From JALHMQ01 sp037441125 (GTDB lineage: Bacteria; Pseudomonadota; Gammaproteobacteria; Burkholderiales; Burkholderiaceae_F): a stretch of DNA of 24,665 nt. The notes below the pieces were generated by a model. It ran no database searches. It was given only the letters and a program-made list of their open reading frames with translations, and was not told the DNA's origin. The DNA lies in NCBI GenBank assembly GCA_037441125.1, contig JBBIST010000048.1:1-24665 (forward strand). The letters are read 5' to 3'. The position numbers were made by a program, and so were the translations under genes. This document shows positions 1 to 7,785 of this stretch, one piece after another (position 1 is the stretch's first letter; every line of letters starts with the position of its first letter).

Positions 1-2839
1 TCTGGATCGCCTCCAGCCGCTTCTCGGCGTTCTTGGTCATGCCGCCTTCGTCGGGCACCAGCAAATAGGCATAGGCCTGATGATGCGAGCGGCCGACGCG
101 GCCGCGCAACTGGTGCAACTGCGCCAGGCCGAACTTGTCGGCACGATGGATGACGATCGTGTTGGCACTCGGCACGTCGATGCCGGTCTCGATGATCGTC
201 GTGCACAGCAGCAGGTTGAAGCGCTGCTGGTAGAAGTCGCGCATCACGCGCTCGAGCTCGCGCTCGCCCATCTGGCCGTGGGCGATGCCGATGCGCGCCT
301 CGGGCACCAGTTCGGCCAGGCGCGCGCGCCGGTTGTCGATCGTCTCGACCTCGTTGTGCAGGAAGTAGATCTGGCCGCCGCGCTTCAGTTCGCGCAGGCA
401 GGCTTCGCGCACGAGCGAGGGCGACTCGCGCCGCACGAAGGTCTTGATCGCCAGCCGCCGCTGCGGCGCGGTGGCGATGACGCTGAACTCGCGGATGCCC
501 TCCATGCTCAGCGCCAGCGTGCGCGGGATCGGTGTCGCGGTCAGGGTCAGCACGTCGACCTCGGCGCGAAGCGCCTTCAGGCGTTCCTTCTGACGCACGC
601 CGAAGCGGTGCTCCTCGTCGATGATCACCAGGCCGAGGCGGGCGAAGGCGACCTCGGGCGCGAGCAGCTTGTGGGTGCCAATGACGATGTCGATCCGGCC
701 CGCCTTGATGCCGGCGATCGCCTCGGCCACTTCCTTGGCCGAGCGAAAGCGCGACAGCTCGACGATTTGCACCGGCCAGTCGGCGAAGCGGTCGCGGAAG
801 GTCTGCGCGTGCTGCTCGGCGAGCAGCGTCGTCGGACACAACACCGCCACCTGGCGGCCGCCGGCCACCGCGACGAAGCTGGCGCGCAGCGCGACCTCGG
901 TCTTGCCGAAGCCCACGTCGCCGCACACCAGCCGGTCCATCGGAAAGCCGGCACCCATGTCCTTGAGGACGGCGTCGATCGCCGCCTGCTGGTCGGGCGT
1001 CTCCTCGAAGCCGAAGCCTTCGGCGAACAGGTCGTAGTCGCCGTGCTTGAACGTGAAGGCGTGGCCCTTGCGCGCGGCACGCTGCGCGTACAGGTTGAGC
1101 AGCTCGGCGGCGGTGTCGCGCACCTGGCGCGCAGCCTTCTTTCTCGCCTTGTCCCAATCGGCCCCGCCCAGATGGTGCAGCGGCGCGGCGTCCGGGTCGG
1201 CGCCGCTGTAGCGCGAGATCAGGTGCAACTGCGCCACCGGCACGTAGAGCTTGGCGTCGCCGGCGTACTGCAGGTGCAGGAACTCGGCCGGTCCGTCGCC
1301 GAGGTCGAGCGTCTCGAGGCCGAGGTAGCGGCCGATGCCGTGCTCGAGGTGCACCACCGGGTCGCCGATGCGCAGCTCCGCGAGATCGCGGATCATCGCC
1401 TCGACGTTCGAAGCGCGCTCGCGCGAGCGGCTGCGGTTGCGCCGCGGGCTGGCCGCGTACAGCTCGGTTTCGGTCAGCACCAGCAGCCCGGCTCCAGGCA
1501 CGGCAAAGCCTTCCTGCAACGGCGCGGCGCCGAGCGCCAGCGGCGCATCGCCGGCGACGAATCCGGCGAAATCAGCGTTGTCGGCGGCTTCCAAGTCGTG
1601 GTCGCGCAGCAACTGGCCGATGGTTTCGCGTCGGCCCGCAGAGTCGGCCAGCAGCAGCACGCGGCCGCCATCGCCGCGTGCCCGATCGACGAGCGCGCGC
1701 AGGCGCGCCAGCGGATCCTCGGCGCGGCGCTCGACCGCCACCGGCGGCGCGGGCGCGAAGCCGGTGCCGCCGGGGTCGCCGGCGCTCAGCACCACACGCG
1801 CGAAGCGCTGCGCGGCGGTGAAAAGCGCCTCGGCGTCGATGAACAGGCGCGCCGGCGGCAGACAGGGCCGATCGCGGTCGCGGGCGAGGAAGCGATAGCG
1901 CTCGCTGGTCTCGGTCCAGAAGCGCCGGCAGGCGGCCTCGATCTCGCCGTGCAGGATCAGCTCGGCATCGGCCGGCAGGTAGTCGAACAGGGTCGCCGTG
2001 TGTTCGTGAAACAGCGGCAGGTAGTACTCGATGCCGGCGCCGGCGATGCCCTGGCCGATGTCCTTGTACAACGCGACCCGGCTCGGATCGCCCTCGAAAG
2101 CATCGCGAAAGCGGCGGCGGAAGTCGGTGCGCGCCGCCTCGTCGAGCGGGAACTCGCGTCCCGGCAGCAATCGCACCTGCGGCACCGGATACAGGCTGCG
2201 CTGGCTGTCGGGATCGAAGGCGCGCAGGCTCTCGAGCGTGTCGTCGAGCAGGTCGAGCCGCAGCGGCAGCGCGGCACCCATCGGAAACAGGTCGATCAGG
2301 CCGCCGCGCACCGAGAACTCGCCCGGCGCCACCACCTGCGACACGTGCTGGTAGCCGGCGGCCACGAGCTGCGCGCGCAGGCTTTCGCCGTCCAGACGCT
2401 GGCCCTGGCGGAAGAAAAACGTGCGGCCGAGCACGTAGCTCGGCGGGCACAGCCGGTACAGCGCGCTGCTGGCCGCCGCAACCAGCACATCGAGGGCGTC
2501 GTCGCCGCCGCGGTTGAGCAGCCGGTACAGCGCCTCGAGCCGTTCGCTCACCAGGTCCTGGTGCGGCGACAGCAGGTCGTAGGGCAGCGTCTCCCAGTCG
2601 GGGAACGCGCGCACCGCAAGCGATGGCTCGAAGTAGCGCAGCTCCTCGGTCAGTCGCTGCGCATCGTGCGCGTCGGCGCAGACGACCACGGTCAGCCGCC
2701 GCTGCCGGCTTGCGCTTGCGGCGCGGACGGCGATCAGCAGCGCGTCGGCCGATCCCGGAGGCCGCGGCACGGCAAAGCGCTCTCCGGCCGCCAGCGCCGG
2801 CAGCGGCAGTTCGATCGGGAACGAGGTAGTGCGGTCCAC
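1..2839 (-). CDS. mfd: Transcription-repair coupling factor Mfd (partial; C-terminus beyond left edge)
   Basis: ATP-dependent translocase that removes RNA polymerase stalled at DNA lesions and recruits UvrA for nucleotide excision repair. The minus-strand frame gives about 946 residues of a protein usually near 1150 residues long. The N-terminal UvrB-like module is recognisable from FPDWETLPYDLLSPHQD. The RNA polymerase-interacting region around residues 480-560 contains GDPVVHLEHGIGRYLGLE. The motor has Walker A GDVGFGKT at residues 640-647 and the DEEH box at 741-744, followed by the TATPIPRTLALSMEGIR motif. The window ends in the second RecA lobe, after QLRGRVGRS, so the UvrA-masking C-terminal domain is missing only because of the edge. 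I chose the GTG start at 2839 because it matches the usual N-terminal length. An in-frame GTG about 50 bases upstream is possible. No good ribosome binding site decides between them. The gene is divergent from ispD. Confidence 0.95.
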   Translation of the reverse strand, partial: MDRTTSFPIELPLPALAAGERFAVPRPPGSADALLIAVRAASASRQRRLTVVVCADAHDAQRLTEELRYFEPSLAVRAFPDWETLPYDLLSPHQDLVSERLEALYRLLNRGGDDALDVLVAAASSALYRLCPPSYVLGRTFFFRQGQRLDGESLRAQLVAAGYQHVSQVVAPGEFSVRGGLIDLFPMGAALPLRLDLLDDTLESLRAFDPDSQRSLYPVPQVRLLPGREFPLDEAARTDFRRRFRDAFEGDPSRVALYKDIGQGIAGAGIEYYLPLFHEHTATLFDYLPADAELILHGEIEAACRRFWTETSERYRFLARDRDRPCLPPARLFIDAEALFTAAQRFARVVLSAGDPGGTGFAPAPPVAVERRAEDPLARLRALVDRARGDGGRVLLLADSAGRRETIGQLLRDHDLEAADNADFAGFVAGDAPLALGAAPLQEGFAVPGAGLLVLTETELYAASPRRNRSRSRERASNVEAMIRDLAELRIGDPVVHLEHGIGRYLGLETLDLGDGPAEFLHLQYAGDAKLYVPVAQLHLISRYSGADPDAAPLHHLGGADWDKARKKAARQVRDTAAELLNLYAQRAARKGHAFTFKHGDYDLFAEGFGFEETPDQQAAIDAVLKDMGAGFPMDRLVCGDVGFGKTEVALRASFVAVAGGRQVAVLCPTTLLAEQHAQTFRDRFADWPVQIVELSRFRSAKEVAEAIAGIKAGRIDIVIGTHKLLAPEVAFARLGLVIIDEEHRFGVRQKERLKALRAEVDVLTLTATPIPRTLALSMEGIREFSVIATAPQRRLAIKTFVRRESPSLVREACLRELKRGGQIYFLHNEVETIDNRRARLAELVPEARIGIAHGQMGERELERVMRDFYQQRFNLLLCTTIIETGIDVPSANTIVIHRADKFGLAQLHQLRGRVGRSHHQAYAYLLVPDEGGMTKNAEKRLEAIQ

Positions 2840-2901
2840 AAAAAGACTTCGCGGTGACCGGAAGCAGCGGGCATGGCCCCGGTTCACCGCGAACGCGTCG
2901 C

Positions 2902-2908
2902 TATCATA
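2902..2908. promoter_or_regulatory. Possible overlapping -10 elements between mfd and ispD
   Basis: The 97-bp space between the divergent mfd and ispD starts holds TATCATA. This reads as TATCAT on the plus strand and TATGAT on the minus strand, each close to a sigma-70 -10 box. No convincing -35 box stands at the right distance on either strand, so this is a weak inference from position and composition. Confidence 0.3.
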
Positions 2909-2936
2909 CAAGCGCCCTCCTGCCCGACTTCCTCTC

Positions 2937-3632
2937 TTGAGCCCGCCGCGACTGCACGCCCTCGTTCCCGCCGCCGGAGCCGGCTCGCGCGCCGGCGGCG
3001 AGCTGCCCAAGCAGTACCGCAGGCTCGGTCGCGCGACGATGCTCGAGCACGCTCTGGCGGCGCTGCTCGCCGAGCCACGGATCGCCGAGGTGATCGTCGT
3101 CGTCGCCCCCGAGGACCCGCACATCGCCGCGCTGCGCTTGCCGGCGCGCGTGACCGTGCTGCCGGCCGGCGGCGCCACGCGTGCGGCGAGCGTGCGCGCC
3201 GGCCTCGAGCACCTGGCAACGCGCGCCGCCGCCGACGACTGGGTGCTGGTGCACGATGCGGCGCGACCATGCCTGTCGGCCGCCGACCTGGCGGCGCTGA
3301 TCGACGCCGTGCGCGACGATCCGGTCGGCGGCCTGCTGGCGCAGCCGCTGGCTGACACGCTCAAGCGCGCGCAAGGCGAGCGCGTGCTGGCGACGGTCGA
3401 GCGCAACTACCTGTGGCGGGCGGCGACACCGCAGATGTTCCGCCTGGCGCTGCTGCGTGCCGCGCTCGATGCGCCCGGTGCGCTGGCCACAGTGACCGAC
3501 GAGTCGGCGGCGGTCGAGCGGCTTGGCCACGCGCCGCGCCTGGTGGCCTGCGCGGCGACCAACCTCAAGGTCACCGACGGCAACGACTTCGCGCTCGCCG
3601 GCGCGATCCTCGGCCTGCAGGGCAGGCTCTGA
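2937..3632 (+). CDS. ispD: 2-C-methyl-D-erythritol 4-phosphate cytidylyltransferase IspD
   Basis: Cytoplasmic MEP-pathway enzyme that transfers CMP from CTP to methylerythritol 4-phosphate. The glycine-rich nucleotide-binding loop VPAAGAGSR is at residues 10-18, followed by LPKQY at 23-27. Further family motifs are VHDAARP, RAATPQMF, TDESAAVE and the C-terminal NLKVTDGND. The TTG start at 2937 gives 231 residues, the normal length, and begins just before the first beta strand. Upstream in-frame starts would add an implausible tail. There is no clear Shine-Dalgarno sequence, so the exact start remains uncertain. The gene is followed 13 bp later by ispF, and the two very likely form one transcript. 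Confidence 0.94.
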   Translation: MSPPRLHALVPAAGAGSRAGGELPKQYRRLGRATMLEHALAALLAEPRIAEVIVVVAPEDPHIAALRLPARVTVLPAGGATRAASVRAGLEHLATRAAADDWVLVHDAARPCLSAADLAALIDAVRDDPVGGLLAQPLADTLKRAQGERVLATVERNYLWRAATPQMFRLALLRAALDAPGALATVTDESAAVERLGHAPRLVACAATNLKVTDGNDFALAGAILGLQGRL

Positions 3633-3645
3633 CGGGAGCAAGGCG

Positions 3646-4149
3646 ATGAGCAGCGGCATCCGCATCGGCCAGGGGTTCGACGTGCACGCGCTGGTGCCCG
3701 GGCGCCGGCTGCTGATCGGCGGCGTCGAGATCGCGCACGCAGCCGGGCTGCTCGGACACTCGGACGCCGACGTCCTGCTGCATGCGATCACCGACGCCCT
3801 GCTCGGTGCCGCCGGGCTGGGCGACATCGGCCGGATGTTTCCGGACAGCGACGCCGCGCACAAGGACGCCGACAGCTTGCAACTGCTGGCGCAGGCGGTG
3901 GCGCGCGTGCGCGCGGCCGGCTGGCGCGTGATCAACGTCGACTGCACGGTGATCGCGCAACGGCCGAAGATCGCGCCGCACGTGCCGGCGATGCAGCAGC
4001 GGATCGCCGCCGCGCTCGGCGTCGACGCCGGCGCCGTCGGCATCAAGGGCAAGACCAGCGAGGCGCTCGGCTTCACCGGCCGCGGCGAGGGCATCGCCGC
4101 GCTCGCGGTAGCGCTGCTTGAGGCGGACGAGGCGGGCGCTTCGTGCTGA
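3646..4149 (+). CDS. ispF: 2-C-methyl-D-erythritol 2,4-cyclodiphosphate synthase IspF
   Basis: Trimeric zinc enzyme of the MEP pathway that cyclises CDP-methylerythritol 2-phosphate with release of CMP. The metal-binding DVH motif (Asp12, His14) lies in GQGFDVH near the N-terminus. GHSDADVLLHAI follows with the third zinc ligand histidine, then GLGDIGRMFPDSD. The C-terminal signature GKTSEALGFTGRGEGI is complete. The length is 167 residues, slightly above the usual 157-160 because of a short C-terminal tail. The ATG at 3646 is preceded by GGGAG at 3634-3638. It lies directly downstream of ispD and is convergent with the sensor kinase gene. Confidence 0.96.
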   Translation: MSSGIRIGQGFDVHALVPGRRLLIGGVEIAHAAGLLGHSDADVLLHAITDALLGAAGLGDIGRMFPDSDAAHKDADSLQLLAQAVARVRAAGWRVINVDCTVIAQRPKIAPHVPAMQQRIAAALGVDAGAVGIKGKTSEALGFTGRGEGIAALAVALLEADEAGASC

Positions 4150-4153
4150 GAGC

Positions 4154-4174
4154 GCGCCGGCATCGGCCCGGCGC
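4154..4174. terminator. Hairpin just after ispF, possible terminator
   Basis: A perfect 7-bp stem, GCGCCGG with CCGGCGC, closes a 7-nt loop and starts five bases after the ispF stop codon. No T-run follows, so it is not a classic intrinsic terminator. It may only slow polymerase or stabilise the transcript end. Confidence 0.35.
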
Positions 4175-4251
4175 ACGCGCGCGCGGGCGACGGTGATCGG
4201 CCGCCGGGGTTTGACTTCGCGGTTGCGCCCGACGTACGCGCGCGCGGGCGA
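4175..4251 (+). repeat. Pair of 16-bp direct repeats between ispF and the kinase gene
   Basis: ACGCGCGCGCGGGCGA occurs at 4175-4190 and again at 4236-4251, 61 bp apart, in the short space between two convergent genes. The copies are identical. The repeat is a low-complexity CG alternation, so chance duplication in GC-rich DNA is possible. Confidence 0.6.
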
Positions 4252-4256
4252 AGGCC

Positions 4257-5579
4257 TCAGCCGCGCGCGGCCGGGCGCGCGAACACCAGTCGCGCGCGCA
4301 GGCCGCAGGGCTCGTTGGGCACGAGCTCGAAGCGCGCGCCGTGCAGATGCGCGGCGCGATCGACGATCGCCAGACCCAGTCCGGCGCCGCTGCCGCCGCC
4401 GCGCGCGCGGTCGCCGCGCTCGAAGGGTCGCAGCAGCCGCTCGATGTCCTGCGGCGCGATGCCGGCGCCGCGGTCGGCGACTTCGAGCACCACCGCGTCG
4501 TCGCGTTCGACCAGCCGCACCTCCAGGTGCAGGCTGCCGTCGGCGGCGCGGCCGTAGCGGTCGGCGTTGGCGAGCAGGTTGTCGAGCGCGCGCACGAGTT
4601 CGGTGCGATGGCCGGCGATGCGCACCTGCGGCGCCAGCGCCAGGTCGGCCTGCGCCGCCAGCCGCGCCTGGGCGAGCGCATCGTGCACCAGCGCCGACAG
4701 GTCGATCTCCTCGGCCGGCTGCTGCGGCCGGCGGCGCGCGTAGTCGAGGAACTGGCGCACGATCGCGTCCATCTGCGCGATGTCGCCGGCGATCGCCGCG
4801 CGTGTGGCCTCGGGCAGGTCGTTGAGCTCGAGCTCGAGCCGCAGGCGCGCCAGCGGTGTGCGCAGGTCGTGCGAGATGCCGGCCAGCAGGACCGCCCGGT
4901 CCTGCTCGAGCTGGCCGAGGTCGGCGACCATGCGATTGAAGCTGCGGTTGACGGTGGCGATTTCGGCCGGGCCGACTTCCGGCAGCGGCGCCGGCGTGTG
5001 GCCGGCGCCAAGCTGGCGCGCGGCCTGCGCCAGGCGCGCCAGCGGCCGGTTCACGAGTCGCGAGATCGCCACCGCGGCGGCGAGCGACAGCAGCGTGGCT
5101 AGGATCGCCCAGCGCAGCCACTGCGTGCCGGCATCGAAGGCGATCGGGTCGCGCCCGAGGTAGACCCAATAATGGTCGTCGTCGATGCTGAAGCTCACCC
5201 AGTGGCCAGGCACGTCGTTGACCGCCGCCGCCAGACGCGTGGCCGCGCCCAGTTGCGAGCGCACCGACTCGCGCACCAGACGCATCAGCGGCGTGTCGGC
5301 CAGATCGACGATGCGGTCGCCCGGCTCCAGCGGCACGATGCGGATGCCCTCGTTGTCGGCCAGCTCGGCCAGCAGGTCGAGGCGCAGCGCCGGATCGGAG
5401 TGCAGGAGCGCGGCGCGCGTGATGTTGACGATCGACACCAGTTGCTGCGCGATCTGCTGCGCCCGCGGTTCGCGTTCGAACACGCGGAAGATCTGCGCCC
5501 AACCGGCCAGGCTGGCTAGGATCAGCGCGACGATCAGCAGGAAGGTGCGCCAGAACAGCGACGGCGAGCGCAGGCTCAT
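4257..5579 (-). CDS. envZ: EnvZ/RisS-type sensor histidine kinase
   Basis: Inner-membrane sensor kinase of a two-component system, 440 residues. A first membrane segment covers about residues 10-30. A periplasmic domain of about 120 residues follows, then a second membrane segment around 155-173 and a HAMP linker that includes NRPLARLAQAARQL. The phosphoacceptor is His237 in GISHDLRTPLARLRLELE, which closely resembles the EnvZ H-box. The ATPase domain shows the N-box NLLANADRYG, the G1 box DRGAGI, the F-box region RPFERGD and the G2 box GAGLGLAIV. All catalytic motifs are intact. It lies 31 bp downstream of the response regulator gene on the same strand, the usual ompR-envZ order. In Bordetella the orthologous pair beside ispF is called RisA/RisS. 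The signal sensed cannot be read from the sequence. Confidence 0.93.
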   Translation of the reverse strand: MSLRSPSLFWRTFLLIVALILASLAGWAQIFRVFEREPRAQQIAQQLVSIVNITRAALLHSDPALRLDLLAELADNEGIRIVPLEPGDRIVDLADTPLMRLVRESVRSQLGAATRLAAAVNDVPGHWVSFSIDDDHYWVYLGRDPIAFDAGTQWLRWAILATLLSLAAAVAISRLVNRPLARLAQAARQLGAGHTPAPLPEVGPAEIATVNRSFNRMVADLGQLEQDRAVLLAGISHDLRTPLARLRLELELNDLPEATRAAIAGDIAQMDAIVRQFLDYARRRPQQPAEEIDLSALVHDALAQARLAAQADLALAPQVRIAGHRTELVRALDNLLANADRYGRAADGSLHLEVRLVERDDAVVLEVADRGAGIAPQDIERLLRPFERGDRARGGGSGAGLGLAIVDRAAHLHGARFELVPNEPCGLRARLVFARPAARG

Positions 5580-5610
5580 CGGCGTGGCCGTCGACTCCGC
5601 CGCGCAACTC

Positions 5611-6333
5611 TCAAGCGTCGCCGTCGGGAACGAACACGTAGCCCAGCCCCCAGACGGTCTGGATGTAGCGCGGCTTGGCCGGATCGGGCTCGATCAGCTT
5701 GCGCAGGCGCGACACCTGCACGTCGAGCGAGCGGTCGAAGGCTTCGTACTCGCGTCCGCGCGCCATCTCCATCAGCTTCTCGCGCGACAGCGGCATCTTC
5801 GGGTGGCGGGCGAAAGTCTTGAGCACCGCGAACTCGCCGGTGGTGATCGCCACCGGCACGCCGTCGCGCCTCAGGCTGCGCGTGGCCAGATCGAGCTCGA
5901 AGGCGCCGAAGCGCACGGTCGCCGGCTCCTTCGCCGGCGCCCCCGGCGCCTCGTCGGCGCCGCGCCGGCGCAGCACGGCGTTGATCCGCGCCAGCAGTTC
6001 GCGCGGGTTGAAGGGCTTGGGCAGGTAGTCGTCGGCGCCCAGCTCCAGGCCGACGATGCGATCGACGTCCTCGCCCTTGGCGGTGAGCATGATCACCGGC
6101 GTGCGGTCGTTGCCGGCGCGCAGCCGGCGCAGCACCGACAGGCCGTCCTCGCCGGGCATCATCAGATCGAGGATCAGCGCGTCGTAGCGCTCGCGCAGCC
6201 ACAGCTTGTTCATCGCCACGGCGTTTTCCGCCACGTGCACGGCAAAGCCGTTGTCGCCGAAGTAGCGTCGCAGCAGGTCGCGCAGGCGCGGATCGTCGTC
6301 GACCACGAGCAGTTTGGGTGTCGAGCGGTTCAT
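5611..6333 (-). CDS. ompR: OmpR/RisA-type response regulator
   Basis: DNA-binding response regulator of 240 residues. The receiver domain (about residues 6-120) has the acidic pocket VVDDD near residue 12, the phosphorylated Asp56 in ILDLMMPGEDG, Thr84 in MLTAKGED and Lys106 in YLPKPFNPREL. The C-terminal winged-helix domain (about 140-235) contains REYEAFDRSLDVQVSRLRKL and ends with YIQTVWGLGYVFVPDG, the usual OmpR-family finish. It is cotranscribed with the downstream kinase gene and divergent from the LTPEQR-repeat protein gene. Tandem direct repeats at 6399-6418 in its upstream region could be its own binding sites. Confidence 0.95.
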   Translation of the reverse strand: MNRSTPKLLVVDDDPRLRDLLRRYFGDNGFAVHVAENAVAMNKLWLRERYDALILDLMMPGEDGLSVLRRLRAGNDRTPVIMLTAKGEDVDRIVGLELGADDYLPKPFNPRELLARINAVLRRRGADEAPGAPAKEPATVRFGAFELDLATRSLRRDGVPVAITTGEFAVLKTFARHPKMPLSREKLMEMARGREYEAFDRSLDVQVSRLRKLIEPDPAKPRYIQTVWGLGYVFVPDGDA

Positions 6334-6398
6334 CGGTGTCGTCAGTGCCGATCGGGCCGGCGGCGATGCTAGGCGCGCGGCTCAAGGCACGCGTGCAC

Positions 6399-6418
6399 GG
6401 CTACAGCCGGTTACAGAA
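6399..6418 (+). promoter_or_regulatory. Candidate response-regulator binding site (10-bp tandem half-sites)
   Basis: Two direct repeats with a 10-bp period, GGCTACAGCC and GGTTACAGAA, lie between the divergent ompR-like gene and the gene at 6525. A third, weaker TTTACC follows at the same phase. OmpR-family regulators generally bind direct half-sites spaced one helical turn apart, so the arrangement and position suggest autoregulation and control of the divergent gene. This is inferred from pattern only. Confidence 0.4.
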
Positions 6419-6524
6419 TTTACCCCGCGCCCGGGCCGGGGCAGCGCGCGGTCGGCGGCGGCGGCGACCGCGATTGCCTAAGATACCGGCGAGCGGCGGC
6501 CATCGCCGCCCACGGTCTGCCCTC

Positions 6525-6935
6525 ATGTTCGCTGCGCGCCCGCTGCTCGCCTTGCTACTCGCCGCCGGCCTCGGAACGGTGCACGCGCAGCCGCCGGCGC
6601 CCGGGCCCGATCAGCGCGACGAGATCTGGCGCAGCCTGACGCCGGAACAGCGCGAATTCATGTGGCGCCAGCTCACGCCCGAGCAGAAGGGCAACCTGAT
6701 GCGGCAGTTGACGCCCGAACAGCGGCAGGCGATCCGCGAGTCGTTCACGCCCGAACAGCGCGAGCAGTTTCGCCAGCGCATGCACGAGCGGCGCGAGCAG
6801 CGCCTGCGCGGCGAAGGGCCGCACCGGCTGTCGCCCGAGGAGCGGCAGCGGCTGCGCGAACAGATCCACGAGTCGCAGCGCGAGTTCGGACCGCGCCAGC
6901 GCGGACCCGGCGGCAAAGGCGGCGAGCGGCGTTGA
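6525..6935 (+). CDS. Secreted LTPEQR-repeat protein of unknown function (DUF3106-like)
   Basis: A predicted exported protein of 136 residues. The ATG at 6525 gives a clear signal peptide (MFAARPLLALLLAAGLGTVHA) with an AXA-like cleavage site before Gln22. The mature part contains four consecutive 12-residue repeats beginning LTPEQ, LTPEQ, LTPEQ and FTPEQ at residues 38, 50, 62 and 74, and a looser LSPEERQRL at 102. The remainder is very rich in Arg, Gln and Glu and ends in a glycine/arginine tail. Similar repeat proteins (DUF3106) occur in betaproteobacteria, and the composition also recalls Spy/CpxP-type periplasmic proteins, but the function is unknown. It is divergent from the OmpR-like regulator and may be controlled by it. 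TAAGAT at about 6478-6483 is a possible -10 box. Confidence 0.75.
   Translation: MFAARPLLALLLAAGLGTVHAQPPAPGPDQRDEIWRSLTPEQREFMWRQLTPEQKGNLMRQLTPEQRQAIRESFTPEQREQFRQRMHERREQRLRGEGPHRLSPEERQRLREQIHESQREFGPRQRGPGGKGGERR
6636..6779 (+). repeat. Four tandem 36-bp coding repeats (LTPEQ units)
   Basis: Four adjacent 36-bp units encode 12-residue segments that each begin with L/F-TPEQ followed by mixed charged and hydrophobic residues. The units have diverged at the DNA level, so the conserved part is the protein motif, which suggests selection on a repeated helical element. Confidence 0.8.
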
Positions 6936-6995
6936 ACGCCGCCACCGCCGCGCCGCGCGCGACCGTCGCTGCGGCGGCGCGCGCCGGGCCGAAGA

Positions 6996-7001
6996 TAGAA
7001 T
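6996..7001 (+). promoter_or_regulatory. Possible -10 box for the tsaB operon
   Basis: TAGAAT lies about 40 bp before the tsaB start, downstream of a GC-rich segment that could form hairpins. The same hexamer stands in front of hicB (13096) and the tRNA gene (17388), which makes it a plausible -10 element in this genome. No clear -35 box is seen. Confidence 0.4.
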
Positions 7002-7041
7002 CCGCGGGCGTCGCGCCGGCCGCTTGCGCGCGCACCGCGAC

Positions 7042-7785
7042 ATGCGCCCGCCCTGTCTGCTCGCCTTCGACACCGCCACCGAAGTCTGCTCGGTGGCGCT
7101 GGCGCGCGCCGGCGGCGTGATCGAGCGCAGCGAGCACGTCGGCCAGCGACACTCGCAGTTCGTGTTGCCGATGGCGCAGCAACTGCTGGCCGAAGCCGGC
7201 GTGACGCTGGCCGACCTCGATGCACTGGCGTTCGGCGCCGGGCCGGGCTCGTTCACCGGCTTGCGCATCGCCTGCGGCGTCGCGCAGGGACTGGCCTACG
7301 GCATCGACCGGCCGGTGGTGCCGATCGGCAACCTGGCGGCGCTGGCGCTCAACGCGGCAGAACTGGCACCGCTCGCCTTTGCGGCGGCGGGCGGCGCGCG
7401 CCGGATCGCGGTCGCGATCGATGCCCGCATGCAGCAGGTCTACTGGGCCGTCTACGAGCTGCGCGACGGCGACGCGGTCGAACTGAGCGCGCCGGCGTTG
7501 GCGGCGGCAGCGGAGCTGCCGGCTCTGATCGCCCGCTTCGCACCGCACGCCCTCGCGGGCGATGCGCTGGCGATGTTCGCGCCGGCCTTGGAATCGGCGG
7601 CGGTGGCGCAGCGGTTGCCGCAGGCGCGCGCCGGTGCGGGCGCGATCGCGCACCTGGCCTGCATCGGCCTGGCGCGCGGCCGGGCGCTGCCGGCGGCGCA
7701 GGCGATGCCGCTGTACGTGCGCGACCGCGTAGCGCTGACGATCGACGAGCGCCATGCCGCATCGGCGGCCGGCGCTGCGGCATGA
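7042..7785 (+). CDS. tsaB: tRNA threonylcarbamoyladenosine biosynthesis protein TsaB
   Basis: Partner of TsaD and TsaE in making the t6A37 modification of ANN-decoding tRNAs in the cytoplasm. The protein of 247 residues belongs to the ASKHA fold. LLAFDTATEVCSVAL starts the first nucleotide-fold strand, and GAGPGSFTGLRIACGVAQGL is the conserved TsaB signature. The second half is less conserved, as expected for this pseudo-enzyme. I chose the ATG at 7042 because it places the first beta strand immediately after the start. An in-frame TTG at 7024 would add six residues. Its end overlaps rimI by four bases (ATGA), indicating translational coupling. Confidence 0.94.
   Translation: MRPPCLLAFDTATEVCSVALARAGGVIERSEHVGQRHSQFVLPMAQQLLAEAGVTLADLDALAFGAGPGSFTGLRIACGVAQGLAYGIDRPVVPIGNLAALALNAAELAPLAFAAAGGARRIAVAIDARMQQVYWAVYELRDGDAVELSAPALAAAAELPALIARFAPHALAGDALAMFAPALESAAVAQRLPQARAGAGAIAHLACIGLARGRALPAAQAMPLYVRDRVALTIDERHAASAAGAAA

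Noticed and set aside
80..2857. Long plus-strand open frame of 925 codons
   Set aside because: It is antisense to mfd. Its translation is rich in Arg, Ala and Gln with no family motifs, while the minus strand gives an unmistakable Mfd.
3571..5607. 678-codon minus-strand frame across the kinase and ispF
   Set aside because: It runs out of frame through the kinase gene and antisense to ispF, and shows no motifs.
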